Below, piece by piece: positions 8,711 to 18,342 of a DNA stretch of 64,000 bases. Numbering within the stretch: the first letter of the stretch is position 1; each line of letters starts with the position of its first letter. Under the pieces are notes generated by a model that worked only from the letters and a program-made list of their open reading frames with translations, was not told where the DNA came from and made no database searches. The translations under genes were made by a program, and so were the position numbers. Source of the stretch: Fen-1258 sp964449775 (GTDB lineage: Bacteria > Bacteroidota > Ignavibacteria > Ignavibacteriales > Melioribacteraceae); contig CAYVBQ010000021.1 in NCBI GenBank assembly GCA_964449775.1, forward strand, positions 1 through 64,000, read 5' to 3'.

Positions 8711-8914
8711 TCATTTTTTTATTATGAGATTCTTTATTTCATCTTTTTTTAATAGTGCATCAAAACTATCCGAGGCTTTTTGGGTAGGGTAATCATCAGC
8801 ATCATTTTTAACAACATTAACGCTTAAAATACCAGTTTGTAAACGTCGTATAAAAATATCAGCAGCAGTATCATAGTTAGAAATGTAATCTAGATTTTTA
8901 TCTTTCTCTTGCAT
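8711..8914 (-). CDS. Hypothetical small protein, 67 residues
   Basis: The ATG at 8914 is chosen over an upstream start at 9031 because AGGA lies about 8 nt before it and the extra 39 residues look non-coding. The product (from MQEKDKNLDY) is charged and probably helical, with an aspartate-rich middle (VVKNDADDYP) and a basic end. It matches no family known to me. It precedes the 187-residue gene by 4 bp and may be its partner. Confidence 0.5.
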   Translation of the reverse strand: MQEKDKNLDYISNYDTAADIFIRRLQTGILSVNVVKNDADDYPTQKASDSFDALLKKDEIKNLIIKK

Positions 8915-9081
8915 TGGAAATCCTAATTTTTTTTGAAAACTTTTATCTAATTTTATAACGTTATGTGTTATAATAGCAATAACATGAATGAAATGATACT
9001 TAATTATTTGAAAATATTTGACAAAAGTCAAAAAATGGAGGATCAGAGGATTTTAAGGTAGCAAAAGAATCCGCATATCTC

Positions 9082-9096
9082 AATAAATCGCACTAT
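9082..9096. repeat. 15-bp direct repeat, right copy
   Basis: This is the second copy of AATAAATCGCACTAT (see 8005-8019). Immediately beyond it, the complement of about 9092-9195 reads as a short open frame ending LTNNKEELKRRLIFFDECIR, which may be the tail of a lost gene. Confidence 0.4.
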
Positions 9097-9255
9097 CGAA
9101 TACATTCATCAAAAAAAATAAGTCTGCGTTTAAGTTCTTCTTTATTGTTGGTTAATGCAATAGCAAGAAATGCAGAAATGTGCCTATAAACGCAGTTTCA
9201 TTGCATTTCAGAACCCCTTTATTTAACTTGCCTGCCGAAAAAAAAGGAGCAATTG

Positions 9256-12200
9256 ATGATTAGTACGCTGTTCAAAAAGTTTTTTGGTGATAAAAACACG
9301 CGTGCGACCAAGGATTTCTGGCCAGTAGTAGAACAGATAAATTCCGAATTCGAAAAATTAAAAGACTTAACCGACGATGAACTCCGTGCTAAAACTGTTG
9401 AGTTCAAAGAACGTATTTACGAAGCAACTAAAGATATTCAAACGCCATTAGCAGAGTTTAAGAATAAACTTCTCGACGATCAATTTACAGACGACAAACA
9501 TAATATCTATGATGAGATTGAAAGATTAGAAGATGAACTTACAAACCGATATGCAGAGGTGTTGGATGATCTTCTTCCAGAAGCATTTGCCGTTGTTAAA
9601 GACACTTGCAGGCGCCTTGTTGGCAAATCGTGGGATGCAGCCGGTAATAAAATTCGTTGGGACATGATTCCTTATGATGTTCAGCTGATGGGTGGAATCA
9701 TCCTTCACAAAGGTAAGATTGCAGAGATGGCAACAGGTGAAGGTAAAACACTCGTTGCTACGCTTCCGATTTACCTGAATGCGCTCACCGGTCGCGGTGT
9801 TCATCTAGTTACAGTCAATGATTATTTAGCTAAGCGCGATAGCGAATGGATGGGAGAGATTTACAAGTTTCATGGTATGACTGTCGGATGTATCATCAAT
9901 ACTATGGAGCCGGAACAACGCAGCAAGATGTACCACAACGATGTTACCTACGGAACCAACAACGAATTTGGATTTGATTATCTGCGCGATAATATGGCAA
10001 GCGAGAAGAGCTTCTGTGTACAGCGCGGTCATAACTATGCCATTGTTGATGAAGTGGATTCTGTTTTAGTTGATGAGGCAAGAACACCTTTAATTATTTC
10101 AGGACCCGTTGGATCGAGCGAACACAAATTCGATGAAATGAAACCACGCGTTGAACGTTTATTCAGGAAGCAATCCAACTTTGTAGCATCAATTGTAAAA
10201 GAAGCTGAACAACTTTTAAATTCTGAAGACGGAAAAAATAGAGAGAAAGCCGGTGTTCTGCTTCTACGCGCTCATCGCGGTTTTCCGAAAAACAATGCTT
10301 TATTAAAACTTTTTTCTGAAGCCGAGAACAAAAAACTTTTACAGCAAACCGAACTTGAATTTTTACGAGAGAATTCAAAACGAATGCCTGAGATTGACGA
10401 AGAACTTTACTTCGCTATTGAAGAGCGAAACAACCAGATGGATCTCACTGAAAAAGGGAGAGAAGAACTTGCGTTAGGTTCTGCCCAACCGAAAGAGTTT
10501 TTTGTACTACCGGATCTTGGTACTGAGATAAGCAAAATCGAAAATGATTCTTCTATGACTCCTGAAGACAGACTCAAACGGAAAGATGAACTTTATCATA
10601 TGTACTCTGAACGATCAGATCGAATTCACACGCTTAATCAACTTCTAAAAGCTTACACACTTTTCGAGAAAGATGTTGAGTATGTAATCACCGAAGAAGG
10701 AAAGATCGCAATCGTTGATGAGTTCACCGGTCGTGTTCTTCCTGGCAGAAGATATTCCGATGGTTTACATCAGGCAATCGAAGCTAAAGAGAATGTGAAA
10801 GTTGAACGGGATACTCAAACTCTCGCAACAATCACCTTGCAGAATTATTTTCGCTTGTATAAAAAACTTGCCGGAATGACCGGTACTGCGGAAACTGAAG
10901 AAGGTGAGTTCTTCCAAATTTACAAACTGGAAGTTATTGTAGCTCCTACAAACCGCCCCATGATTAGAAATGATGAAGATGATTCTATCTATAAAACAAG
11001 ACGAGAAAAGTACAACGCAATAATTGAAAAAATAAAAGAACTCCGGGAAGAAAAACGTCCGGTGCTGGTTGGAACAACAAGCGTGGATGTTTCTGAAACT
11101 CTTAGCCGGATGTTGAAGCGTCAAGCCGTTCCGCATAATGTGTTGAATGCGAAACAGCACCAGCGTGAAGCTGAAATAGTTGCGTTTGCCGGTCAACCAG
11201 GTGCAGTAACAATTGCTACGAACATGGCTGGTCGTGGTACCGATATTAAATTGGGTGCAGGTGTAGTGGATGTCGGTGGTCTTTACATTCTTGGTACAGA
11301 GCGTCATGAAGCACGCCGAATCGATCGTCAGTTACGCGGCCGTGCGGGTCGTCAAGGAGATCCCGGCACAACAAAGTTTTTTATCTCTCTTGAAGATGAT
11401 TTGATGCGTATCTTCGGAAGCGACCGGATTACAAATATTATGAGCCGTATTGGTATGGAGGAGGGCGAAGCAATTCAGCATCCGCTTATCACACGTTCTG
11501 TAGAGCGCGCTCAGAAAAAAGTTGAAGAGAACAATTTTGCAATAAGAAAACGTTTGCTTGAATTCGACAACGTAATGAATCAGCAGCGCGAAGTCATTTA
11601 TGCCCGTAGAAGACAAGCTTTGGAAGGTGAACGCCTCAAAGGTGAAGTGTTCGATTATCTAGAAGAGGTTGTTCAAAGTATTGTTTATAAATATTATGAC
11701 GACGGCGATATAGAAAGTATTCACGGCGAAATTTTACAAGCCCTTTTGGTTGATATGAAATTTGAGCCGAAAGTTTTTGAAGACTTAGGTAAAGATGGTG
11801 TTAAAGAAAAACTTTTAGAAGCTGCTAAAGAATTTTATCACCGCAAAGAAGAAATGTTGGGCAGCGATCTGATGGCACGTCTTGAACGTTACGCGGTTCT
11901 GAGTGTAATTGATGATAAATGGAAAGAGCATCTACGAGAGATGGATGATCTGAAAGAAGGTATTGGTCTGCGGGCATACGGACAGAAAGATCCGCTGTTG
12001 GAATATAAGGGTGAATCTTATAGATTGTTCTTAAGTTTGCTTGAACAAATTAGAAACGAGGTTGTTGCCTTCTGTTTCAAATTTTGGCCTCAAGCGCCAT
12101 CGGAAGTTCAAAGTAGAAGAACCGCTCAGGCTCAGCGAATGCAAACTATTAAAGACTCCGCAGATAATATGGGTTTGCGCTCTTCAGCCGGAGGTGGCGA

Positions 12201-12321
12201 AGATGGCGGTAATAGAGTTAAATTGCAGCCGGTTAAGGTGGAACATAAAACCGGACGCAATGAACCGTGTCCATGCGGCAGCGGGAAAAAATATAAAAAC
12301 TGTCACGGCAAAGGTGCCTGA
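9256..12321 (+). CDS. secA: Preprotein translocase ATPase SecA
   Basis: This is the motor of the Sec export pathway; it binds preproteins and pushes them through SecYEG by ATP hydrolysis. Over 1021 residues the hallmark motifs appear in order: Walker A TGEGKT near 160, Walker B with DEVDSVLVDEARTP near 257, the large preprotein-binding insertion, NMAGRGTDIKLG in the second RecA domain, QLRGRAGRQGD near 690, and a C-terminal zinc-binding SEC-C motif (CPCGSGKKYKNCH). An extra helical insertion around residues 300-400 makes it longer than E. coli SecA, as in Bacteroidota and relatives. ATG 9256 is preferred over TTG 9253, with AAGGAG 6 nt upstream. The PII gene follows after 12 bp. Confidence 0.97.
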   Translation: MISTLFKKFFGDKNTRATKDFWPVVEQINSEFEKLKDLTDDELRAKTVEFKERIYEATKDIQTPLAEFKNKLLDDQFTDDKHNIYDEIERLEDELTNRYAEVLDDLLPEAFAVVKDTCRRLVGKSWDAAGNKIRWDMIPYDVQLMGGIILHKGKIAEMATGEGKTLVATLPIYLNALTGRGVHLVTVNDYLAKRDSEWMGEIYKFHGMTVGCIINTMEPEQRSKMYHNDVTYGTNNEFGFDYLRDNMASEKSFCVQRGHNYAIVDEVDSVLVDEARTPLIISGPVGSSEHKFDEMKPRVERLFRKQSNFVASIVKEAEQLLNSEDGKNREKAGVLLLRAHRGFPKNNALLKLFSEAENKKLLQQTELEFLRENSKRMPEIDEELYFAIEERNNQMDLTEKGREELALGSAQPKEFFVLPDLGTEISKIENDSSMTPEDRLKRKDELYHMYSERSDRIHTLNQLLKAYTLFEKDVEYVITEEGKIAIVDEFTGRVLPGRRYSDGLHQAIEAKENVKVERDTQTLATITLQNYFRLYKKLAGMTGTAETEEGEFFQIYKLEVIVAPTNRPMIRNDEDDSIYKTRREKYNAIIEKIKELREEKRPVLVGTTSVDVSETLSRMLKRQAVPHNVLNAKQHQREAEIVAFAGQPGAVTIATNMAGRGTDIKLGAGVVDVGGLYILGTERHEARRIDRQLRGRAGRQGDPGTTKFFISLEDDLMRIFGSDRITNIMSRIGMEEGEAIQHPLITRSVERAQKKVEENNFAIRKRLLEFDNVMNQQREVIYARRRQALEGERLKGEVFDYLEEVVQSIVYKYYDDGDIESIHGEILQALLVDMKFEPKVFEDLGKDGVKEKLLEAAKEFYHRKEEMLGSDLMARLERYAVLSVIDDKWKEHLREMDDLKEGIGLRAYGQKDPLLEYKGESYRLFLSLLEQIRNEVVAFCFKFWPQAPSEVQSRRTAQAQRMQTIKDSADNMGLRSSAGGGEDGGNRVKLQPVKVEHKTGRNEPCPCGSGKKYKNCHGKGA

Positions 12322-12333
12322 TAAGAGGTTGCT

Positions 12334-12672
12334 ATGAAAAAAATAGAAGCAATCATTCGCCCGTTTAAGTTGGACGATGTTAAAGAAGCCCTTCTCGAAG
12401 AAGGTGTTAGAGGAATGACTATTACTGAAGTACGCGGGTACGGAAGACAGAAGGGACATAAAGAAACATACCGTGGCAGCGAATATCAAATCGAATTCGT
12501 TCCCAAAATAAAAATTGAAGTTATTGTTGATGATTCAATGGCAGAAAAAACTGTTGAAGCAATTTTGCGGACTGCAAAAACCGGACAAGTTGGTGACGGC
12601 AAAATATTTATTTCCAGTATCGAAGATGTAATTCGAATCAGAACGGATGAATCCGGTCCGTCTGCGCTTTAA
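12334..12672 (+). CDS. glnB: Nitrogen regulatory protein PII
   Basis: The 112-residue protein is a canonical PII. It starts MKKIEAIIRPFKLDDVK, has a T-loop with the uridylylation tyrosine (Y51 in YRGSEY), the PK-IKIEVIVDD strand, and the C-terminal signature TGQVGDGKIF. PII trimers sense ATP/ADP and 2-oxoglutarate and control glutamine synthetase adenylylation, ammonium transport and nitrogen-gene transcription. GlnE, a known PII target, is encoded nearby on the other strand (5168-7957). No amtB or glnA lies in the window. The gene is 12 bp behind secA, an unusual partner, so cotranscription is likely but functional coupling is not implied. Confidence 0.95.
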   Translation: MKKIEAIIRPFKLDDVKEALLEEGVRGMTITEVRGYGRQKGHKETYRGSEYQIEFVPKIKIEVIVDDSMAEKTVEAILRTAKTGQVGDGKIFISSIEDVIRIRTDESGPSAL

Positions 12673-12745
12673 TTATCTGCTCACTAAAAGAAGGATGACC
12701 GTATAATAGTTTTTACAATTTTATCACTAACCAAGAGATAAAAAT

Positions 12746-15202
12746 ATGTTTGTCAAGAATGCAAAAAAACTATTTGTGTTGGCATCTTTGTTTTCAATTC
12801 TGATAGCCCTATCAAGTTGCGGAGTGTGGACAGATTTCACAACCTACTTTAACACATATTACAATGCCAAAACTCTTTTCGATCAAGTTGAAGAAGAGAT
12901 TAAAAATCAAAAGAAAGATATTTTTATTTTCCGGGAAGATCTTCAAGCGAGCTCTCAATATGGCAATCAGATTGGAACCCAATACCCGGTACAATCTTCA
13001 AACGTACAGTATGGAAACCAACAATCAAACTTAGAAGGGAGAACTCAATCCAGCGCTACTCAATATGGGGGCACAAGAACCGGTACTCAGTTAAGCAGCT
13101 CGCTTAATGAGAATCTCAAGAAAGTAATTGAGAAGTGTTCAAAAATTCTTCAATACGAAAAGAGCTCATCATATTTTGCAGATGCTCTATTCATTACGGG
13201 AAAAGCACTCTACTATCAACAGGAATATGCACGCGCTCAAAGAAAATTTACCGAATTAGCTGGACTGAGTAATCAAAACTATTCTTCTGAAAATAAATTA
13301 TGGCTGGCAAAAACTGATCTTCAGTTGAGGAATTTTGAAGAAGGAATAAAACTGATTAATGAAGTAAAAACAGAAGCTATAAATGATGGTAATGATGATT
13401 TATTCAATGATGCATCCATAACAAAAATTGCGTTTTTAATCTTCCGTGATGATCTGCGAGGTGCTATTGCAGAATGTAAAAACTATTTATCAGAATCTAA
13501 GGATGATGAAATTTCCGCCCTTGTTTCATACCAGATGGGTAAAATAAATCTGGACTTGAAAGATGGACAAAGCGCTCTTGAAGCATTCTCCAATGTCTCC
13601 AATTATTCCCCGACAGTTGATATTGATTTTAAAAGTCGATTTGAGTCTGCAAAACTTCTTAAGACACTTAAAAGAGTTGATGAAAGTGAAATTGCTTTTA
13701 ATGATCTACGATACCTTGGAAAATTCAAAAATTATCTCGATCAAGTATTGATTGAACTCGGACAAATTTACCTCGAAAAAGATCGGACAAATCTTGCTAT
13801 TGATATCTTTCGCGAAGTTGATACTACTTATCGGCAACTTCCAACATCGGGTATGGCTGAAATGAAACTCGCTGAAATTTATCATAAGAAGCTTAGACAA
13901 TATGATAGTTCGTATACTTATTACAACAAAGCTTCCATCTCAATGGCTACAAGAGAGATTAAACTGGAGTCGGGAAAACGAGCGACTGATTTTAATAAGT
14001 ACTTCAGTTTCAAAGATGAAGCGAGAGAACTAAAGCAGGATTTAGATTACTTGAATAATCCCGACACTTATTTACGTGATTCGATTGAGTACCAAATCGC
14101 TTACAGACAATATTTAGATGATGTTAAGGCAATGAGCGAAACCCAAAAAGCAGATCCTAATTTAATTAATCAATCCCAGCTCGATCCAATATTTTATCAA
14201 CAGCAATATAATCAACAGCAAATGGTTTTATTACAAAAACCTAAAAAAGGTGTGGTTCCTACTCCTTCACAATTAATTGCGGTTGGAAAGTATAAAAAAC
14301 CAGAACTGCCCAAATTATCTGCCGACTCCATCAGGACAATCCTTTCCCGAAATCTGTATAATCTTGCCAGTCTTTTCTATTCCGAACTTGATGTACCTGA
14401 TTCCGCATATTTCTATTTCAATAGAATCTTGAGCGACTATTCAGATAAGCCGGTCAAGGTTCAAACGATGTACGCTTTAGCTACTTACTATGAGACTCTT
14501 AACGATTCGGTAAAAGCCGATAGTATTTTTCAATACATCTACGATAATTTTGAAAAAGATCCTTTAAGAAACGCTGCGGCACAGAAACTTGGCTTAATCA
14601 AAAAGGAGGATAAGAAAATTGATCTTAAGAAGGTAGATGACCCTGCCGAAAAACATTTTGATGTTGCAGAACAACTTTATTACAGCAAAAAATATGAAGC
14701 GGCTATAGACTCATTTCGAAATTTGTATAAAAAATTCCCCGAATCATCTTTCGCACCTAAATCGGTTTACTACATGGGTATGATTTATGAGAATGAGATG
14801 AAAATGTATGACTCCGCTGCATCTGCCTACCTGGTTCTTACAAAGGATTTTTCAAAATCTCCACTTGCAAGCACTGTCGTTGCAAAGTACACGGAGTATA
14901 AAAACGAGAAAGATCTTATTAGAAAGCTGGAAGAAGATAAACGTAAGGAATTGGAAGCAAAGCAAAAGGGAAAAGAAATAAACCTTCCTGAGATAAAAAA
15001 AGCAGACTCTCAACCAGAACAGGCAGAGCCAAAGAAGCGAGAACCAATTAATGATGATGAAGTAATCAAACCTGCAGCAAGGAAAGATTCGACTTTCAAG
15101 AAGGACACCACAAAAGTCAGGCAACGCCTTGAATCTTTTGACGATAGTCTTAAAGCTAAAAACGACACGACTAAAATAAAACCTGCTCCGATTATGGAGT
15201 AA
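12746..15202 (+). CDS. TPR-repeat lipoprotein, PorW/SprE-like
   Basis: The 818-residue protein has a lipoprotein signal ending at the cysteine in SSCGVW (about residue 26), followed by a TTYFNTYYNAKTLFDQ segment like that after the lipid cysteine of PorW/SprE, type IX secretion accessory lipoproteins. Several TPR-type helical repeats follow (for example around 150-260 and 640-720), then a charged tail rich in K, E and P. PorW/SprE is required for type IX secretion and gliding in Bacteroidota; assignment here rests on architecture and the N-terminal motif, so a generic outer-membrane TPR lipoprotein is the alternative. A low-complexity QYGNQ-rich stretch occupies residues 70-105. Confidence 0.65.
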   Translation: MFVKNAKKLFVLASLFSILIALSSCGVWTDFTTYFNTYYNAKTLFDQVEEEIKNQKKDIFIFREDLQASSQYGNQIGTQYPVQSSNVQYGNQQSNLEGRTQSSATQYGGTRTGTQLSSSLNENLKKVIEKCSKILQYEKSSSYFADALFITGKALYYQQEYARAQRKFTELAGLSNQNYSSENKLWLAKTDLQLRNFEEGIKLINEVKTEAINDGNDDLFNDASITKIAFLIFRDDLRGAIAECKNYLSESKDDEISALVSYQMGKINLDLKDGQSALEAFSNVSNYSPTVDIDFKSRFESAKLLKTLKRVDESEIAFNDLRYLGKFKNYLDQVLIELGQIYLEKDRTNLAIDIFREVDTTYRQLPTSGMAEMKLAEIYHKKLRQYDSSYTYYNKASISMATREIKLESGKRATDFNKYFSFKDEARELKQDLDYLNNPDTYLRDSIEYQIAYRQYLDDVKAMSETQKADPNLINQSQLDPIFYQQQYNQQQMVLLQKPKKGVVPTPSQLIAVGKYKKPELPKLSADSIRTILSRNLYNLASLFYSELDVPDSAYFYFNRILSDYSDKPVKVQTMYALATYYETLNDSVKADSIFQYIYDNFEKDPLRNAAAQKLGLIKKEDKKIDLKKVDDPAEKHFDVAEQLYYSKKYEAAIDSFRNLYKKFPESSFAPKSVYYMGMIYENEMKMYDSAASAYLVLTKDFSKSPLASTVVAKYTEYKNEKDLIRKLEEDKRKELEAKQKGKEINLPEIKKADSQPEQAEPKKREPINDDEVIKPAARKDSTFKKDTTKVRQRLESFDDSLKAKNDTTKIKPAPIME

Positions 15203-15222
15203 CAAAACAATTTCCACATTTA

Positions 15223-15888
15223 ATGGTCAACCGCAGAAGAGTATTGGAATTGATCGCGCAGGGTGAAGGGTTAAATGTTGAGTATAAGCAGCGTTTTTCC
15301 TCTCACGAAAAAATTGCGAAGGAGATGATAGCCTTTGCGAATACGCGCGGCGGTTTTATTCTGTTCGGTGTAGATGATGATAAATCGATCTATGGAATCG
15401 AAAGTGAGAAGAGTGATTATAATCTTGTGACAGAGACAGCCGAAAAATATTGTGAACCCAAAATTGATGTTAAAGTTGATACGCTTGAGATAGAAAAAAA
15501 AGATTTGTTAATTGTAGAAGTGTTAGAATCCAAATTTAAACCTCACCGCATCCAAGACTATAAAAAAAATTTCAGTCTAAACACCGCTCAAGTTTACGTT
15601 CGCGTGAATGATAAAAGTATTCTCGCCAGTAAAGAGATGATTAAACTTTTGCAAAGTCAATCAACCGGAAAATCTTTGGAGAAGTACGTTGTAGGCAATC
15701 AAGAAAGAATTGTTTTTAATCTTCTCGATAAAAATGAAACTGTAACTGTAAAAGAATTAAGCAAACATGCTAACATTTCAGAGCGGCGGGCGTCAAGAAC
15801 TTTAATAAAACTTGTACGGGCAAATCTTCTGTTAATCCATCAAAAGGATAATGGGGAAAGTTATTTTACTTATGCCCGAATGATATAG
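15223..15888 (+). CDS. AlbA_2 (Schlafen-type) putative DNA-binding protein
   Basis: The 221-residue protein begins with an AlbA_2 domain: E-Y-K-Q-R followed by AKEMIAFANTRGGFILFGVDDD (residues 20-55), the E-x-K/N...GG...GV-D signature of the family. The C-terminal 60 residues look like a winged-helix domain (VTVKELSKHANISERRASRTL). Such proteins are common in Bacteroidota and are annotated as ATP-binding or transcriptional regulators; the true function is mostly unknown. The ATG lies 20 bp after the PorW-like gene stop, suggesting cotranscription. Confidence 0.8.
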   Translation: MVNRRRVLELIAQGEGLNVEYKQRFSSHEKIAKEMIAFANTRGGFILFGVDDDKSIYGIESEKSDYNLVTETAEKYCEPKIDVKVDTLEIEKKDLLIVEVLESKFKPHRIQDYKKNFSLNTAQVYVRVNDKSILASKEMIKLLQSQSTGKSLEKYVVGNQERIVFNLLDKNETVTVKELSKHANISERRASRTLIKLVRANLLLIHQKDNGESYFTYARMI

Positions 15889-15939
15889 CTCAGATTCTTA
15901 ATCTGTGTTTTTTGTATTGGCGCAGAATACGATTCTGCT

Positions 15940-16473
15940 CTACGAGTCAAAAACTCTTCTTAAATCGAAAACAGCAATACCGTAAGCAACGGCTACGTTA
16001 AGTGATTGTTTAATTCCGAATTGGGGAATTTCGATTGACATATCACACAAATCTAAAAGTTCTTGCGCAACACCGGTGATTTCATTCCCAACAAGAAGCG
16101 CCATAGGAAAAATCTCTTTATTCAATTCATAATGAGGAGTGCTTGTTTCGGTAAGCTCGAGAGCACAAATTTTCACTCCACGCTTCTTAAAATCAAGAAT
16201 TACTTCCTTCGCTTCTTTTACATATTCCCAAGAAACGCTTTCTTGAGATCCAAGTGCTGTTTTTAATACCTCTTTCTTTGGTGGATGAGGCGTGTATCCG
16301 CACAAAAAAAGTTTTTCTATCATTGCGCCGTCTGATGTTCGGAAGATTGAACCAACATTGTAACTACTGCGGATACTGTCGAGGACAACATATACGGGAA
16401 GTTTTTTTACTGTATCAATTTTTTCTATTGTAGCGCGGTTTTGCGAAATTTCGTAGTGAGTAAGTTTTTTCAT
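15940..16473 (-). CDS. SpoU/TrmH-family RNA 2'-O-methyltransferase
   Basis: This SPOUT-fold methyltransferase has the three conserved motifs: motif 1 D-x-x-R-S-x-x-N-V-G-S-x-F-R (RSSYNVGSIFRTSDG), motif 2 LLVGNEITGV, and motif 3 IPQFGIKQSLNVAVAYGI. Together these form the SAM-binding trefoil knot. At 177 residues it has no N-terminal substrate-binding domain, so it resembles TrmL/TrmH-like minimal enzymes acting on tRNA; the exact target cannot be told. The start at 16473 (MKKLTHYE) is preferred over the upstream 16518, because GCTGAG precedes it and the extra 15 residues lack family similarity. Confidence 0.85.
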   Translation of the reverse strand: MKKLTHYEISQNRATIEKIDTVKKLPVYVVLDSIRSSYNVGSIFRTSDGAMIEKLFLCGYTPHPPKKEVLKTALGSQESVSWEYVKEAKEVILDFKKRGVKICALELTETSTPHYELNKEIFPMALLVGNEITGVAQELLDLCDMSIEIPQFGIKQSLNVAVAYGIAVFDLRRVFDS

Positions 16474-16631
16474 CTCAGCTTGCTTTGTAGGTGTGGGGAA
16501 AACATAACTTAAAATCATAGCAATGACGGTAAAGATTGTGGCTCTGAGCTTGGTGAATCCTTCTGAGTATTTTAATCCAACTGCCCAAGAAATTTAAAAC
16601 ACAGATGCGATCAAAATGTAAACCCAAGCCA

Positions 16632-17135
16632 TCAATTGAACCCTTGTTTAGCGAGTGAAAGATATGATTCCAATGATTGCGCATTAATAAAAATTTTCAC
16701 CTCTCGTACATCGGAAAATTGTTTGGCGGTTTCATATAATTGTCCTTGAATGCGAGGTACGTCGCACACATTAGAAATTGCAAAATCACCTTTTAAATAG
16801 ATTTCGGCAATTCCATTGGATAATGTTACCTGATAGAGAAATAACCCCGGACCTTTAATAAAATTTATTAGTTTATCGGTGCTCTTTGCGGCAAACAACT
16901 CATTCATGGCAGATTCAACTTCATTCTTCTCAATCAGAACATTCTTAGAAATAGGAACCAGAATATCATTACAGCCGATAGTTTTTCCTTGAAGCGTTGA
17001 ACCTTCCAGAGCAACCATATAGAAGTTAACGGTCATTTCTTTAGGCTCATCAGTGTCCTTTTTACTGCATTTATAAAATAAGAAGGAAGTCAAAACAAGT
17101 GAAATCAATAAAAATATTCTCATGCTTTTAATCAT
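16632..17135 (-). CDS. GerMN-domain lipoprotein
   Basis: The 167-residue protein has a lipoprotein signal peptide (ISLVLTSFLFYKC, cysteine at about 23). A GerMN domain follows: VNFYMVAL, GCNDILVPISKNV, a helix with AMNELFA, and NGIAEIYLKGDF. The end, CDVPRIQGQLYETAKQFSDVREVKIFIN, is the diagnostic part. GerMN domains occur in spore-germination GerM and in many non-sporulating bacteria, where they are envelope lipoproteins of unknown role. The gene is single, between the methyltransferase and the DUF4249/TonB pair. Confidence 0.75.
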   Translation of the reverse strand: MIKSMRIFLLISLVLTSFLFYKCSKKDTDEPKEMTVNFYMVALEGSTLQGKTIGCNDILVPISKNVLIEKNEVESAMNELFAAKSTDKLINFIKGPGLFLYQVTLSNGIAEIYLKGDFAISNVCDVPRIQGQLYETAKQFSDVREVKIFINAQSLESYLSLAKQGFN

Positions 17136-17277
17136 TTTTCAATTCCTTTATTGTTTTGAATCTCACCGGAAACTTGTATCTCCTTAGAACTGTGGATAAA
17201 ATCGATTATTATAAAGATAGCTTTTATTCATTTTATTATTCATCCATTTATTGGATCGCAAAATAAGAAAAGAAAAA

Positions 17278-18192
17278 TTATTTTTTTACTTTTAGAAAGA
17301 CTGTATCGGCAATCGCGGATCCGAAAATTCCAATTCCATCCCCTTGAATATTAATACGTGGTTCGTGAAAGTTACCGTCGAACTCCTGAACATTTTTATA
17401 GGTTTGAATGTAAAGTCTAAAATTTTCATCACAAGCATAAATAATAATACGATAATCACCGTAAAACCAGAAATTTCTCCAATCTAAATTGTACTTAATT
17501 AAAGGTCCTAAAGAGTTTATATTTTGCAGCCATCTCAATTGATATTTATATCTGTCCAATTCCTTCTTAACATCTTCGGTTTTTACTTCAACGTAAGGAT
17601 TGTTGTAAATGAAAGAGGAATCACTTGCGTTTAATGATACTATCGAGATAACGTAAAAATTGGTGCCGGATGATGGTGTAAATGCAACAGTGATATTTCT
17701 TATGTCGCCAATATCATTTAGTTCTCTGTAGGATATCGGCTGAGTTGTAGTGAGCTCATCTATTATTTTAAAACCACTTTTTGGAATGTGTGTTGTTGAA
17801 TTTGCAGTTATTACTTTCCCATCAACAATTGCAGTTACAACTAATTGGTAACTCTTGTCAAACCCGATTGATAAGTCGGTTCCGTTGTATTCGAAAGAAA
17901 ATTTTTGAGAATTGAATGTTAGTTTATATTCTTTGCTTGATTGAAGATCAACGAGTTTGACATCTGAACTGTTAAGTACTAGAGCAATTGGATCAACTTT
18001 TGTATTGAGCGGAATGTTACGAGTAATTTTAATCTTCTGAACTTTTTGCCCGGGATAGAGATATCCTTCAATAACAATTTTGGGTTCATAGGTATTTGGA
18101 CCTATCTCTACAGATCCTTCTCCGCACGAACAAATAATAATAACGATAACGACGATTAATAGAATATTAAATTTTGCTTTACCATTTCTCAT
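17278..18192 (-). CDS. DUF4249 lipoprotein partner of TonB receptor
   Basis: The 304-residue protein has a lipoprotein signal (LLIVVIVIIICSC) and a DUF4249-like body: a beta-rich N-terminal domain with IVIEGYLYPG and KIKITRNIPLNT, then a strand-rich region. DUF4249 genes in Bacteroidota relatives typically follow a TonB-dependent receptor with a carboxypeptidase-like N-terminal domain, exactly the arrangement here (18343-20691 upstream on the same strand). It is probably an outer-membrane-anchored accessory or surface partner of that receptor. The substrate is unknown. Confidence 0.75.
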   Translation of the reverse strand: MRNGKAKFNILLIVVIVIIICSCGEGSVEIGPNTYEPKIVIEGYLYPGQKVQKIKITRNIPLNTKVDPIALVLNSSDVKLVDLQSSKEYKLTFNSQKFSFEYNGTDLSIGFDKSYQLVVTAIVDGKVITANSTTHIPKSGFKIIDELTTTQPISYRELNDIGDIRNITVAFTPSSGTNFYVISIVSLNASDSSFIYNNPYVEVKTEDVKKELDRYKYQLRWLQNINSLGPLIKYNLDWRNFWFYGDYRIIIYACDENFRLYIQTYKNVQEFDGNFHEPRINIQGDGIGIFGSAIADTVFLKVKK

Positions 18193-18226
18193 TACTAAAA
18201 AACTCCAAAATAAAAGCCTATCCCAA

Positions 18227-18245
18227 CCCTTCCCAAAGGGAAGGG
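18227..18245. repeat. Perfect hairpin between TonB and DUF4249 genes
   Basis: CCCTTCCC, loop AAA, GGGAAGGG form an 8-bp perfect stem. It lies in the 150-bp gap downstream of the TonB receptor gene and could stabilise or attenuate the transcript. A run of T follows only on the plus strand and is weak. Confidence 0.5.
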
Positions 18246-18342
18246 CTTTATTAAAACTCGGGCAAGGTATTTAATCCTTGGCATTCGCTCTAAAATTATA
18301 ACTCGAAGCAATCCGCCGCTGCGGATCGAGGAATTATTTCAA

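Noticed and set aside
10765..11616. Long antisense open frames within secA
   Set aside because: They are opposite-strand shadows of a highly conserved gene, with no ribosome-binding sites or recognisable domains.
12334..12672. PII gene as part of an ammonium-transport operon
   Set aside because: No amtB or glnA is present; the gene merely follows secA.
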